Assembly: GCF_004337985.1 (NCBI RefSeq)
Contig: NC_043742.1
Span: 1,164,176 to 1,228,175 of the forward strand
Reading direction: 5' to 3'
Length of the DNA: 64,000 nt
From: Pyricularia pennisetigena
Lineage: Eukaryota > Ascomycota > Sordariomycetes > Magnaporthales > Pyriculariaceae
Positions within the stretch are counted from its first letter, which is position 1, and each line of letters opens with the position of its first letter. The notes under the pieces were generated by a model that ran no database searches, was not told where the DNA came from, and saw only the letters and a program-made list of their open reading frames with translations. The position numbers and the translations under genes were made by a program. Shown here piece after piece: positions 11,290 to 23,952 of the stretch.

Positions 11290-12715
11290 TAGCGATTCAC
11301 ACCCAAACATACCAATAAGCTTAACAGCTGAAAAATTTTCGCCCTCCGGGCGCCGGTCGTTATAATTTTACCAAAGGTTTTAAACCGCCGCGCGCGCCCG
11401 TAAAATACGCCGCAGGTTTTACCGCAGGGCCAAACCGAATCGGAACACGTATTTTTCGATACGCGTACCGTTAACGCGTTTAAACCGGCCGGCCGCGGAA
11501 AATATTCCAATTTCCCGGCCCTGGTTATTAAAATATTGCAATAAAAATTGGAAAACGTAAAAATAATCGGTAATTAGTTCGAAAAAATTTTTACAATTAA
11601 ATTCGAAAATTTACAAACCCCGGAAAACGCCGCGTTTAAGAAAATTGTTTTTAAATTTAACAATATAATTAACGGTTAATTTTTTAATCGCATTTTTTTT
11701 TTAAAAAAAACGTTCGCGTTCCCCGTCGCGTTCGCCGACCAGTTCCAGCGAAAAACGTAATATTTTAATTATAAAAACGGGTACGGTGTCGTCGGTTTTT
11801 AAAAATAAAGGTACGCCTATTAATAAATCGGTTATATGGGCCGAACGAACCGCCACGCCACCAGCGGCGGTTTTAACGCGAATTTTAACCCCGGCCACGC
11901 GTTCGTACCTAATACGTATAATACCCGGTAATATACCTAATAATTCCGCAATTTTTTCCCAATCGGGCCGGGACCGTTCCCAAACCCCGAAACGTTTAAT
12001 AAAATAACCGTTTAACCGTATTTTAATCCGCGTAAATAACAAATTGCGGATAATAACGAGGGAATTATACGCGGTAACGACTAAATTGGCCGAATTAATT
12101 TTAATACCGTATAATAAAATCCCAAACGCCAAACGTATCCCCACGGGTTAAAATATTACGGTAGTTTTAAAAAAATACGGTAAAAACTTTTTAACCCCAA
12201 CGTAATTAAGGCTATTATAAACGTATTAAACGCGCGGGAAGTTATTATCCCGATAATTTGGTATATATACGCCGTTTTTAAAATGCCCCGAACGTTAAAT
12301 TACTTAAACAGAAAAAAGGACGTATATAATATAATCCAAAAGGAAATTACCGTGGTAATAGGCCAGCAGTTAATTAATTGGTATATTTCCAAATATAATT
12401 ACAACCCGTATACGGTTAAAGGTACGTGGATAATATTTTTCCTTTAACCCGTAAAATTTTTTTAACTTTTTGGAATATCGAAACGTGCGCGGAAGGTTAA
12501 AAAACTACGTAAAAATACATATTACCATAATAGTTGCCAGGGATATTGCGAAATACGTCGCTGCGTACGGCAAACGCGTTGCGGTATATGTGAAACAAAA
12601 TATGCGACAAAGGAAAAACCGTGCAAAACAGCCCCCAAATGCGTTAATTGCTACGGCCATTTCCTATCCGGATATAAAAACTACTTTACCCGACCTTTAA
12701 TAATAAATGGGAAAT
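11290..12715 (+). pseudogene. LINE A ORF1 (gag-like) relic
   Basis: Degraded gag-like reading frame. The readable landmark is at 12554-12700, where a Cys-rich segment gives RCGICETKYATKEKPCKTAP and then KCVNCYGHFLSGYKNY, the typical double zinc-knuckle region at the end of LINE ORF1 proteins, which bind the element RNA. Upstream frames are broken by many stops and frame changes. Antisense stretches such as 11701-12144 look open only because RIP leaves few stops on that strand. Confidence 0.7.
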
Positions 12716-15700
12716 TTAAACGATTTTTACAGCGTAAATTAAAAAAAATTCGTAAAATTGGACGTATTAACCGTGCCGCGATTATTAACGACTGGGCTAA
12801 AGCGGTCCGCCGAAAACCAGTATTTGCAATCCCGGTTTTAAGCATTTTATCGCAGCATTTGTAAACCTCGAATTCCCGATCGAATATTTTAAATAAAAAA
12901 ACGCGGTTATACAAGGTAATAAGGGCGGATATCCGCAATTTCCTATAAATTAAATAGGAACGCGTATATAACGAAATCGTTTGGGTAACCGAAATAAAGG
13001 ATATAACGGTTACTAAACCTTACCTCGCTAATATAATAAATTTGGAAACAATTTATCGATTAATATCACGAAATATTCGTTCGGCAATATATAGCGGGAA
13101 CGTTTCGACGTAATTTGGGTTAACGTAAATAAAAGGATGGGTATGCATTTAAACCTATTAAAATTATATTATTAAAAAAAAATGGACCTGGTTAGCGTTT
13201 AAAAGTTATAATGCGGGCTAAATATAGTTATATAAACGCACCCGGGTTATAATATTTTTGCGCCAATGGACGAATGGTACGCCAATATTTACGAAATTAT
13301 AACTGGGTTCCGGCCCCGGGTATTCATTTACGTAAAAAAGGGGGCCGTTTTAAAGGCCGTATAACGACGTTTACCGTAAAGCCAAAATACGCGGGACGTA
13401 TTTTAGTTCGAAATTAACGGAATATTATTTATTAACGTATATAGGGCTGCAGGTATTAACGCCGTATTGGAAATAGTATATAATACCGTACCAAATGGAC
13501 CCACGGTATTAAGCGGCGATTTTAACGTAACGGTTATTATATACCAGCCAGGCCGTATAAACGCACGCGGAGGGGATTAATTGACGGTATAGGCGTATAT
13601 TTAGGGTATGCGTTTTATAGGAAATATCGGCGTACCCACCCACCGCGACGGGGGTTTATTAAATATAATTTTTTCCAATTTCCCCAATATAATTATTGTA
13701 ATTAATAATAATTTTTACATAAATTCCGATTACGAATTTTTTTATATTACGTTACGGACGCGCGGCGCCCCGCGCCCGGAAACGGTTAACGTTTCGGTTA
13801 AGGACGACCGGTTACTAAAATTCGCGGAATTATTTATTTTTAATATATAAAATATACCGGACCCGGGATCCGCGGCCGATAATTACGTATTGGACGTGTG
13901 GGTAATTAAATTTATAATTTTATAAAAATAAATAACGTGGGTCGTAGGTACGCCGGCGGGAAAAAAGGCAAATCGGCTTTTTAATGGACCGAAAACTACC
14001 AACGGTTTTAAACCGAATTTTAACGGGTTAAACGGAACGTTATAAATAAAATAAACGTTTTTACCGAAAAAAAAATTTATATAAAAAGGGTACGGGCCGC
14101 GAAACGGGAATATTGGAAGTATTGGATTAACCAATTACGCGACGATAAAAATTTGTGGAATATAATAAATTAATTAAAAACCGGACCACGTTTCCGGTCC
14201 CCGCCGTTAATTTTTAACGGCGAACAAATAAACGAATTTTTAATAAAAACGCAAATATTGCAACGGAAGGTATTTAGCCGATTTTCGGCGGAGGATAATT
14301 TGCAAAAAAACCTTTTAATAATTTGGTCGCCGGACGAAGTTAAAATCCTTTAAAATACCCAAATTAATACGGAAAAAGCGGAACGTTTTTATATTAGGGT
14401 TACGAACACGTCCCCGGGTATCGACGGAATTACCGTCCGGTTATTAAAAACCGGATAGGTTTCGTTGGCCGAACCGGTGCGCAGGTTTTACCAACGTTAT
14501 TTGGAATTCGGGTATTTCCCAACGTTTTGGAAAAAAGCCGAAATCGCGATATTACCGAAAACGGGGAAAAAAAACCGGAATAACGTTCGATTTTAGCGGT
14601 TTATAATCCTCCTTTCCTATATCGGAAAAGGCCTCGAAAAACTTATTATACGCCGGATAACGTGGGCCATATACGGTAACGGGTTTTTTAATTGCACCTA
14701 CGGCGGTATTTTACCCAAACGATCGGCGACGGATTTGGTTTATACCCTCGTTTATAATATTAAACAAATTTTAATTCGCGGGGAGGAAATTATTTTTATT
14801 ATATACGACGTTTAAAGCGTTTTCGACGCCTTTTTCCATGGGTAATTAATACGGAAAACGCGGAATTTCGGGTTTAGTAAAATATTTTTTAAATTCGTAA
14901 TTAACTTTTTAAACGGCCGTTAAACCCGAATCCGGTTGGAAAATACAATTACGGGCTTTAAGCGGTTTGGGTGCGGTACCCTATAAGGGTTTCCCTTTTC
15001 CCCAATTTTATATATATTATATTTGGCGTATTTCGTTAAAAACGGTGCGGAATAGCGATTAATATATGTAAACGACGTATTTATATGGAAATCGTTACGT
15101 TCGTTGGAGGAAAATGTACATTGGTTGGAAAATAAATTCCGGGATATATACGAAATAGCGGCGGAAAAAAAGATTTATTTCGCAACGGAAAAAATAAAAG
15201 TGATCTATATTATTAAAAAAAAACACGGTCGCAATTCGGAAATCCGGATTAATGGTAAAACGGTTACCCCGGTCCAATTACCGGGCGGCCGACGCGGATA
15301 AAACGCCTCCGGGGCCAAACGGTACCCGGATATACGTTGGCTGGGTTTTTGGTTTAACCGGCGGTTAAACGGGCGCCGCCACGTGGCCGAAAAAACTGCC
15401 AAAATAATGGCGGTCGCTATTTATTTTAAAAGTTTTGGGGTAATAAAATACGGACAGCCTACGGCTGCATTTCGCAAAATAGCGGTGGTATACGTAAATT
15501 TTTCGGCCATTTACGTAACCGAGGCATAATATAACCCAGCGCACAAATAAAATTTTTTTTTTAAAATATTAAATAAACCGTTAATTTTAGCGGTACGGGT
15601 AATTTTCCCGGCGTATAAAACCATTTTTTCGTCCATTGTTTTTAAGGACGTCGGATTATTTTCGGCCCGCGTCGCGTTGGTCCATACCCGTTTAAAATAC

Positions 15701-16900
15701 GGCGTCCGATTAAAATTCGCGGATAAGGGGCATTTTTTTATTAACCGTTTGCGTAAAATATTTCGTACCCGTAACCCAGCTTAGCCGGCCACGATTTTGC
15801 AAATAGTTGCACAATTCCTCCCGCGGATCCGGAAATTAAAATTGCGCGTATTTCGTAATACCCCGGATTTTCGTATTAACCCCACCGGAGGAATTCCAAA
15901 AAAGGGAACGGCGCGCCGCTTTATCGAATAATTGGATATAATATTATTTAATAATATTATAATATATACGGATGGTTCGGAAAAACACGAAAATAATTGC
16001 GTCCAAATAGGGTACGGATGGGCCGTTTTTAAAACGGGTTTGGAATTTGTTGCAAATTCCGCATTTATTACGCCGGAAAACCACGTTTTCGACGCCAAAA
16101 CGATTAACGCCTTAAAAAATTATAAACGGTAGCTAAAACCCAGCCAAACGCCCGGATTTGGATTTATATGGATAATATTTCGGTTTTTTGGGGTTTTAAA
16201 AACGACGCGCCGCGTTCGTCCTAATAAGTTTTTTTGGAATTCCATAATTTTGTCGATTTATTTCGAAAATAAAATACCGAAATTCGGGTCCGTTGGTGTT
16301 TTAGGTATTAAGGAATCCCGGGAAACGACCGGGTTAGCGAATTGGTTAAAACCGGTTCCGCCGGACCGCCGGACCCAAACCCGAAAATTTAACAAATTAC
16401 GTATAACGGTACCGGTACGGTTTTTAAAACCATTTTTTCGAATATAAAAAAGGATTAATAGCGCAACAATTTTTGTAAACGGTCCCCCGTATATAGGGAA
16501 TAAAAATTCCAATATATACCGAAAAAAAAACCCGAGGAATTGCGTTTACCAAAACCCCTATTGGGTTATTATTTGGTTATAAAAACCGGCCACGGCGATT
16601 TTAAAGTTTATTATAACCGTTTTAACCACCAAAATGCAAATATTTCGTATATTTAATACTAAAAACGGACTTCCTTTAAATACCCGGTGCATTACCGCCA
16701 TTCGCGGGCGGTATGGAAAAATTGGCCGTAATTTAATAACGATCGGCCGGTCGGGCCGCCAAACCGCGTCCAACGCCGCAAATTTTTCCAAATAAATTTC
16801 GGGTAACCGAAAAACTTTAAAACGTTTTTAATAATTACTAATTATTTTAACGCCCGCCCTAAAACGGCCCGCCAGCGCCCCGCGCGTTACAAACGCATTT
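12716..16900 (+). pseudogene. LINE A ORF2: endonuclease, reverse transcriptase and RNase H relic
   Basis: Endonuclease: GFRPRVFIYVKKGAV at about 13309-13353, LSGDFNV near 13510-13530, and PTHRDGGLLNIIFSN near 13630-13680, matching the active-site GDFN and the late PTH--G motifs of APE-type LINE nucleases. Reverse transcriptase: TSPGIDGITVRLLKT at 14408, then AEIAILPKTGKK and LSYIGKGLEKLI. The catalytic box reads YVNDVFIW at about 15066-15089, where YVDD is expected, a G-to-A-type loss. RNase H: IIIYTDGSEKHENN and IGYGWAVFKTG at 15957-16050, with VFDAKTINALK. Cys/His residues near 16870 may be the C-terminal knuckle. Multiple stops and shifts make it inactive. Confidence 0.82.
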
Positions 16901-17221
16901 TACGTTTAAAAATATCGATTATAAACGATTCGAATTTAAACGAAGAATAAATTTATTATTTTTTCACTTATATTTTATAATATAAACCGTTAAACAAACC
17001 TTCCGTACATTTTAGGTACGGGGTCGCGTTAATGAATTTTCCCCCTAAATAGGACCGGGCCCGAACCCGGTTAAATACGATCCGCTTTTACCCTCCTTGT
17101 TTTCCTTTTATATAAATAAAGAAAATAGAACGCGCGCCGAAAAACCCCTCGGGAGGTTGCTAACGGCCGGCTAATAAGCCGGGCCGAGCCCGGCGTTAAA
17201 TAATACTACTACTATTACTAC

Positions 17222-18507
17222 TTTATATTACCAACCCCGTTATTAGCGATATTAAACCGGAAAATCGGCGGAATATGGACGAAACCGGTATAATGGAAGG
17301 TAAAGGATTTAATGGTTTGGTATTAGGCCTTAACGGGATCCGGCCGTTACAGCGAAAAAAGCCCGGAACGCGGGGTTGGACGAATATAATCGAATATATA
17401 TCGGTTACGGGGGTTACCATACCTCCCCTCGTTATATTTAAAGGAAAAAGCGTACAGCAATAATAATTTCCAACAGATTTGGATCCTTTCGATAACTGGT
17501 AATTTTATATAACCGAAAACGGGTGGACAAATAACGAAACGGTTATCGAATGGTTAAAAAAAAGTGTTTATTTTATATACCCAACCCAATACCCCTGAAA
17601 AGCGGTTATTAGTTTTCGACGGCCATGGATCACACGTTACGGACGAATTTATGCTTTTTTACCTCCAAAATAATATTTAACTACCATATTTACCCCTTTA
17701 TTCGTCGCACGTTTTTCAACTATTGGATTTATCGGTTTTTGGGCCGTTAAAAAAGGCTTATCGACGTTCATTTGGATTTGTAAACCAATTTTGCTGTTTA
17801 ACGGTTATTAGAAAGCGAAATTTCCTAATTTGCTATTAAAAAACCAAATTGAAAGCATTTGTTGGAAAAATTATCCAATTTGGTTGGCGTACGACGGGGT
17901 TATGGCTGGTAAATTTGGCTAAACCGCTTTTAAGCCCTTTTTTATTGGAAAATAGCAACGCAAACGTCGAAAAAGGTAATAATAACGGTTTGCAAAGGGA
18001 TAAAACACTAGAAAGCCCAATCCAAAAAATTAACGACCCGTTTTTATTTATTCGGAAAACCCCTAAAACGACCCGCGATATTCGGGTTTAATTGCAAAAA
18101 ATTTCCCAATCCGTAAAAAGCAACGCCACGTCCCGGTTTTTATTTGCAAAAGTTCAAAAAAGCTTTAAAGCTAAAGATATTTTATTAGCTGAAGCCCAGC
18201 AAAAAATAAGTTTGTTGGAAGCATAATTGGAGGTAATACGGCCGGCGAAAAAAAAAGGGTGGTTCCGGATCCAAACGAGCTTTTAATTAGCAAAAAGAAC
18301 GTTATTGGATTACAGGAAAGTGACAGGGATATTTTGGAGGATTATAATGATGGAAAAGAGGCTAATGAACAGGAAGAGCTTGAAGATAATTGTATTTTTG
18401 TGCGTTCGTAGTTTTATTTTTAAATCGATTTCCGAAACGCGGAATTTTGTTGTTAGATTTTTGGGGGTGCGGTTGTTAGGGGGGTGCGGTTAGGGGGTAC
18501 CCAACGT
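17222..18507 (+). mobile_element. pogo2: pogo-like transposon, 5'-truncated at LINE A
   Basis: Begins abruptly at the 3' tail of LINE A. The DDE transposase relic reads ENRRNMDETGIMEGKGFNG (17262), GTRGWTNIIEYISVTG, PPLVIFKGKSVQQ, then in another frame LLVFDGHGSHVTDEFM (17609) and LLDLSVFGPLKKAYRR. A long charged tail continues to about 18410. The right terminus (about 18455-18507) contains a repeated GGGGGTGCGGTT motif and ends CAACGT followed by TA (18508-18509). It is related to pogo3 but a distinct family. The N-terminal half, including the helix-turn-helix, is missing and not found on the other side of LINE A. Confidence 0.78.
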
Positions 18508-18549
18508 TATCCATCAACAAAATCACAAATACTTACTCGCTGTTAAACA

Positions 18550-19700
18550 CCTCTAACTGTCTTACATGTTCCTGTAACCGTCGAAAAAATAGCTGCTTAT
18601 AATGCTGCTTATCGTGCTGTTTACAGCGCTATTTATAATACTGCTGCACAACCTGTTTCACAACCTGTACCAGGCCTTTTGCATTTTCAGCGGCCGTATT
18701 ATCTTTTACCGTCGTGCGCGGATTATTTTCCGACGAAGGATAATTTGGTACCGGTTGCGAGGTTTTACTATAGCTAAAAATTACTACCTGAAAACCGTCG
18801 TTAAAAATAAAATTAGGAAATTCGACGTTTAAATGTACCTGGGTTAACGGTAAAATTTAAAAATCCGATAAATTTGCAAAATCTTCCAAATCGAAATTGT
18901 GGAATTAAATTTTGAAATTAAATTATAATTAATTGAAGGATATATTATCGGTTTAGTTTTGGCTGCTAATAATTTACGAAAAAATCGTACGAAAGTTTTT
19001 ACATTAATTTATTTTTGGGCGATTATTTATTTAAAAATTAATTTATAAACCGTCGGGGAAATGAATGCAGGTTTAATTAAGCCGCGCGTTAAATTTAAAT
19101 TCGTTAACGTTTTTAACCGCCACCCACGCCCCGCTAATAAATGTTAATTTTGCATTAACCCCATTTTTATTAGTAATATAGTTTTATTAATATAATTTCC
19201 CATTATATACCGAATAGGAGAAAACGCCACCGTATTATAACGAATAAGGAACAGTTAACGGTTTTATCGTTACCAATAACCCGAATTTAAACCTAACCTC
19301 CCGTTTAGACCTTTTTTTGGCCCGGATGGCGACGTTTTAATACCCCAAAACGATAACAGGTTTTTTTCCGCAGCAACCCGTTCCTCGATATATTATTAAA
19401 TTACCAATTGGAATTTTTTAACAATTTTTTGGGTTTAACCTATAAATTTTATAATGCAGTACTATTATTTTTAATAAATTGTTATTTTGCGCTCCAATTC
19501 GGTATTTTCCAAATGTATCGCGCGGAGCGTATATATTTCGTTTATTTTTTCGTAATTTTTTACCCGCTGGATTAAAGCTTTTATCGAATAATTTTCCATA
19601 TTTTATAACGGATATAATTTCTATTATACGATTTTTTACCAATTAATAAAAATTGGGGCGGGGCAATTAAGGTTTTACAAAATTGAAATGGATAAAAATA
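18550..19700 (-). pseudogene. Unidentified RIP-degraded frame in R1 copy 1
   Basis: The minus strand reads as protein in patches: near 19490-19590 KNYEKINEIYTLRAIHLEN (helical, charged), near 19335-19400 EERVAAEKNLLSFWG, and near 18545-18700 GLVQVVKQVVQQYYK and RRLQEHVRQLEVFNSE. Stops and frame changes separate them. The same patches recur in copy 2. Charged, helix-forming composition suggests coiled coil; I cannot name a family. Confidence 0.45.
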
Positions 19701-19704
19701 TGGT

Positions 19705-19989
19705 ATTTAAATTAAATTTAAGATTTTAGGCCACTCGGGCTTATTATATACGGGTTTCGAATTGGTTTTTTTTTCTTTTTTCTTTTTTTTTTTGCTGCTT
19801 TCCCTCCTTTTACACATTTTAAAACGTAAGGCCCACGGAAAAATAACCCCAAAAAAAATAATATTTGCATATTCGGTCACGATTAACAAATAAAAATTAA
19901 TAATACCAAAACATTAATTTTATTATATAAATACGCAAAATTTAACTTCAGGTTTTTAAAATTAAACGCCCGCTATTACGTTATAACCT
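19705..19989. other. Spacer in R1 copy 1 with pyrimidine run
   Basis: Contains a T/C-rich run at 19768-19812 and AT-rich sequence between the two minus-strand relics. No gene. Confidence 0.4.
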
Positions 19990-21691
19990 TAAACCGACGA
20001 TTATATTACTAAAATATTTCGTCCAACCTTTTATCGCCAATTTATTTTTTTAACCAAACATCCCCGCGATAAAACCGGTTTAATTTATAATCCTTTTTCG
20101 ATTGGAATATGCCCCGAATATTATCCGTAAAATTACGGTACCACGTTTCCTTTTTTGCGTTATTCTAATGCATTTTAAATTTGGCCAGCGTTTGGCCTAA
20201 CGGTATATTACAATTTTTTTGCAGCTCCGACATACGACCACCGCCTTAAACGATAAACGTATATATCCGCCCGCGCGCCGGGTGGCTTTAAATAAAAGCG
20301 AGGGTATTATATAAATTAAAAAATATCGGTTCGCATTCGGGAATAACCCAATACGAAACGGAGTTAAAATAAAAATTGGCCATTTCGCGAAAGGTAGCGG
20401 TTTGCGTCCAATACATTAATGGGTTTTCCTGCAACGCCGTCGACGAAATTTCGGTAAATATTTTTGGGTTTACGGCCAAAATATCCGATACCGGTAACAG
20501 TTTTAATTTAATAAACAATTTTTTATTTTATAAGGAATTGTCGGTAATTAATTCGATTAATTCCGGGCCTAAATATCGGCGCAAAATTTCGGTAATTTCC
20601 TTCGCCGACAGCAGGTTGGTAATATTAAAAAAATATACCGGGTTTTTTTAATGGGGTTTAAAATAAAACCGGAAAAAAACCGTAATTACGCGGGGTAAAC
20701 CACGGGCGTTTGCAAACGTTTTTTTTGCGACGCACAATTAAAGCTGCGTTTTGTTAATAAAAACAAAATACCACGTTACCGACGGTGGTTCGTTAATTAG
20801 GCGTAACCGTATGCGGGTGACGACGCCTACTGCAACCGCCGCCCCGCCACGTATAACGTATAATAAATCGGGCTGGTTTTGCTAATTTATTTCGACGATA
20901 AACCCGTTCCATAAAGGGATCCATCCACCAATTATAAATTAATATCCCAAACCGTAAAACCGGTTTAATGCGATATCTTAACCGGCCGTTAAAAAATGGC
21001 CACCGGTACCAATACCGAAACAATTCCCGTAAGGTAAAATTTTGCGGTTAATGGTAAAAATATTAATAATTTGCCCTAAAATATACCCGGGTTCCAAAAT
21101 TAACGTATTATCCCTTTTTATTCGTTACCTATATATTTTGCCCAGGTTTAATATTATTCCTGGGTACGGATTTCCATTAAAATATCTGTGGTTTCCGCTT
21201 TTAATCGAAACCGCGATTTTTTTGTACAGGTCGAAATTTTTAAGGAATATTAGGGTTTGCGAAACTCCATATTCGTTTTTTAGCGAAATTATAAATTTCG
21301 GGACGACAATTCCACGGTTATATATTACCGTTTCGGCGGGTGTTAAACGCCCATCCGTTTCGCAAAATTCGATTTATTTTATTTCGAAATTCCCAAAAAA
21401 AAGTTTTATATTTTCCGGAACGGTATTGCTATATAAAATGGAATGCAGCGACCGGTTAATAAAATAATTTAAATTGGGAATCCTGAATTGGAACCGAAAT
21501 ACGCGTCCAAATTGGTTATCGATCCAACGACGTATGTTTATTTTAAATAAAAATGGGGCGGTATCCGAATTATCGCCAAAATTAAAAGCAATCGCGCGTT
21601 TATAAAATTGGAAAATGCGTATAATGAAAACAAAGGCGAAAAAGGGCAATAGGAAAAAGGAAGGTGGAAAAACGCAGTTTAAAATAAGCAA
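19990..21691 (-). pseudogene. FAD-linked oxidase (berberine-bridge/PCMH type) pseudogene, R1 copy 1
   Basis: Secreted fungal enzymes of this family oxidise alcohols or amines using FAD bound covalently in a PCMH fold. On the minus strand an N-terminal hydrophobic stretch (from 21691) is followed by VVPKFIISLKNEYGVSQT, then SIKSGNHRYFNGNPYPG (21160-21210, the FAD-attachment SGGH-type motif with Gly changed to Asn), TLILEPGYILGQI, LPYGNCFGIGTGGHFLTAG (20960-21020), YGLGY, and DLLYVIRGGAAVAVGVVTRI (20820-20880). The order and spacing match the FAD_binding_4 domain. The C-terminal half is weaker (YRGDVWLKK near 20040). In-frame stops are TAA or TAG at former Gln codons. The gene lies within a repeated unit, which explains its exposure to RIP. 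Confidence 0.75.
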
Positions 21692-22440
21692 TTTTTAAAC
21701 CGTTTTTTTTTTGTAAACACGAAGTATTAATAATTTAATAATTTAACAAACAGTTTATAAATTTGCACGATGTTTAATATTGCCAGTTTTGGCATATCCG
21801 ATATACAATTATAATTTTTTAATATTACCAAAATTTTTAGCACATTTTACAAAAAATTAATAAACGCAATTATTCCCAATCCTTATTCGGATTTTACAAC
21901 CAAATATTTATTACGTCGTTAAATCCAGATGTTACCCTACCGACTGCCTTATCACCAACGTGCTTTAACCTAAAACGCAGTATATGAAAAAAGGCCTAAA
22001 AACGGGCCAAATTTGCAACCAATCCGCGGATTAGGACCTGTAAAACAATTTTTAACGTTCCCCAAAAGTTAATTTATCCTAAAATTGTCCCAGGATTTAG
22101 CCCTAAAATTAATGGATCCGGCCCCGCCTTACCCTGTAATTAAACCAAACCAGCAATTAACATTCCAGCGGTTTTAATTTTTAGCGTTTAAAACTGTTTT
22201 TCCTCCTTTATATTTTCCATTATATTTTAAAAAAAAAAAGAAAAGTTTATTAAAGGGTTTGGGCGGAAATAACAGGATTATAATATATTTGAATAAATTT
22301 TACGCATATCGGTATAAATATTAACTTTAGCCGTGGCAAAACCTCCCCTGTTACGGGCAGTTAACGATTACCAATATAACCAAAAATAAATAATAAATTA
22401 AAATACCAGGCATTAAAAAACGCCAAATAATCCAATCCAA
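21692..22440. other. AT-rich stretch without a gene
   Basis: Highly AT-rich, no readable protein patches and no repeats recognised. Confidence 0.35.
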
Positions 22441-23750
22441 AATCTAGTTTTTTTTTTTTTTAACCCTTCCAATATTTTCGGCCAAAATTAATAAAAAATT
22501 GCCGGCGTTTTCCTGTAAATCGGGAAAATATCCCATAAATTCCCGTAGGACGTTTTTATATTTTTGCTTTAGCAATCCGTTTTCGCGTAATAAATTGTTT
22601 TGCGTTTTAAACTGTTTAAAATCGTTTGGTAAATTTTTTCCGCGTTTTTTAAACGTTTTTAAACGTTTTTTTAGGTTTTTATTTTTTTTATAATAAACGG
22701 GAATCCTATATATGCTATTCGGTTATAACCTGGTAATTTAATAATTGCTGCTCCTTTTTTTATTTATTTCCGTATCGGTACCGGGGCCCTGGGCGTTTTC
22801 CGGGAATTTGCAAACCCATTACCTAAACTCTTTATTTTTTTTTTAAATCGCTGTAAATTCGAGCTTTAAAATTTCCTATTTAATTAACAGTTTTCCCTGC
22901 TCCTCGAAAACCTTGCCAAATTTAAATTTTATTATATCCTGCTACTTTTTTAAATTTCGTATTTTTTTGCGCAGCGAGGTATATTTAGTTTATAATTGCT
23001 AAATTATTTGCTTTTTTACGCGTTTTTTTAACGGTTTAAACTGGCCTTTTGGATAATTTGCCAAAACTGGTAATCGAGGTTGTTAAAAACAATTGGTTGT
23101 ATTAGTTAATGCGAGGTTAGTGCCGCCAATCCGCCATTTTGAAGCTCCTTCGTTATTGCAGGTAAGGAAAAGATGACCGATTTTTAAATTTTCGATATGG
23201 AATATAAATAAAATAAAAAAAAAATATTAACCGTAAAAAGGGAATAATATAAATCAAACCTTCGGCAATCGGCGATCGGTTTTATTTAAATATATTAAAT
23301 CGATATTTTATATAATTATAATAAATATTGGTAAAATTGTTCTGTTTTTAAATGTTCCAATTATCCCAAAACCTGGCGTGCAATTCCAATAATATTTGGT
23401 TTATGGCCCGGTTTAAGGTTTTGGTATTCCACCTGGAAATATCGGTTAAAAACCTCCAAAATTTAACGAGCTCCTTTTCCCGCAAATTTATTTTTTGTTC
23501 GGTTATCCGGACCTGTAATGGAACCTAGCAAACGCAGGACCAAAATTTGGTTATAAACGCTTTTATTTGATAAATCCGCGTCGAACCTGTTAATTAATAG
23601 TATGAAAAGAGAATGTGTAACCCAATTTTCTAACATATTTTAATTACGGTAAAGGTTCGCAAATTTGGCAATATTTTCGGTAATGTTAAAAATTGTTTAA
23701 CATTCCCTTTTATGCAGGTTAGGATTAAGTCGAACGGGTTTAGAAGCCAT
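22440..23750 (-). pseudogene. Unidentified coiled-coil protein gene, RIP-worn
   Basis: On the minus strand a protein-like frame starts at ATG 23750 (MASKPVRLNPNLHKREC) and continues, with TAA/TAG interruptions and at least one frame change, to a stop at about 22450. The last part (22450-23020) is strongly helical and charged: RKKIRNLKK, GKVFEEQGKLLIK, KNLKKRLKTFKKRGKNL, QNNLLRENGLLKQKYKNVL, ending LILAENIGRVKKKKN, typical of coiled coil. Roughly 430 codons. No domain is recognised. The length, Met start and coil architecture suggest a real ancestral gene and not chance text. Confidence 0.5.
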
Positions 23751-23952
23751 ATGCCGTACAAGGCCACAACGTCAAACAATGCGCCAATAACCCGTGTCGG
23801 GTAAGCTGTTTAGGCGCCATATTGGTTATTAAAAATCCTCGTTTAATTCGTCCAACCGCCCGCCCGGCCCCGCAGACCTTGCGCCCCACCTGTAACGAGG
23901 TTTATAAAAAATGTGACAAAAAAGGGGCAAAATTGCGGATATAATAAACAGT

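Larger units (their letters stand above)
11253..17221 (+). mobile_element. LINE copy A, Tad1-like non-LTR retrotransposon
   Basis: Near-full-length element of about 5.97 kb, collinear with the inverted copy B at 41341-47310. The 5' end begins GCATCCTCCACC and the 3' end is a short TAC-type microsatellite tail (17202-17221). In order it carries an ORF1 relic with a Cys-rich zinc-knuckle region, then an ORF2 relic with an apurinic-type endonuclease, reverse transcriptase and RNase H. That order, with the RNase H after the RT, fits the Tad1 group of fungal LINEs. All frames are shattered by RIP-type stops. No target-site duplication is visible at its ends. Confidence 0.85.
18508..21160. repeat. 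R1 repeat copy 1 (direct copy of 61363-64000)
   Basis: Collinear with 61363-64000 at an offset of 42,854-42,855 bp with at most a base or so of indel. Differences are almost all C/T and A/G transitions, as RIP produces. Homology starts exactly at the TA next to the pogo2 right end and certainly continues past 21150 because copy 2 runs off the window. It carries two relics on the minus strand: an unidentified coiled-coil-like frame (about 18550-19700) and a FAD-linked oxidase. Whether R1 is a transposon or a segmental duplication cannot be decided without its outer ends. Confidence 0.85.
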
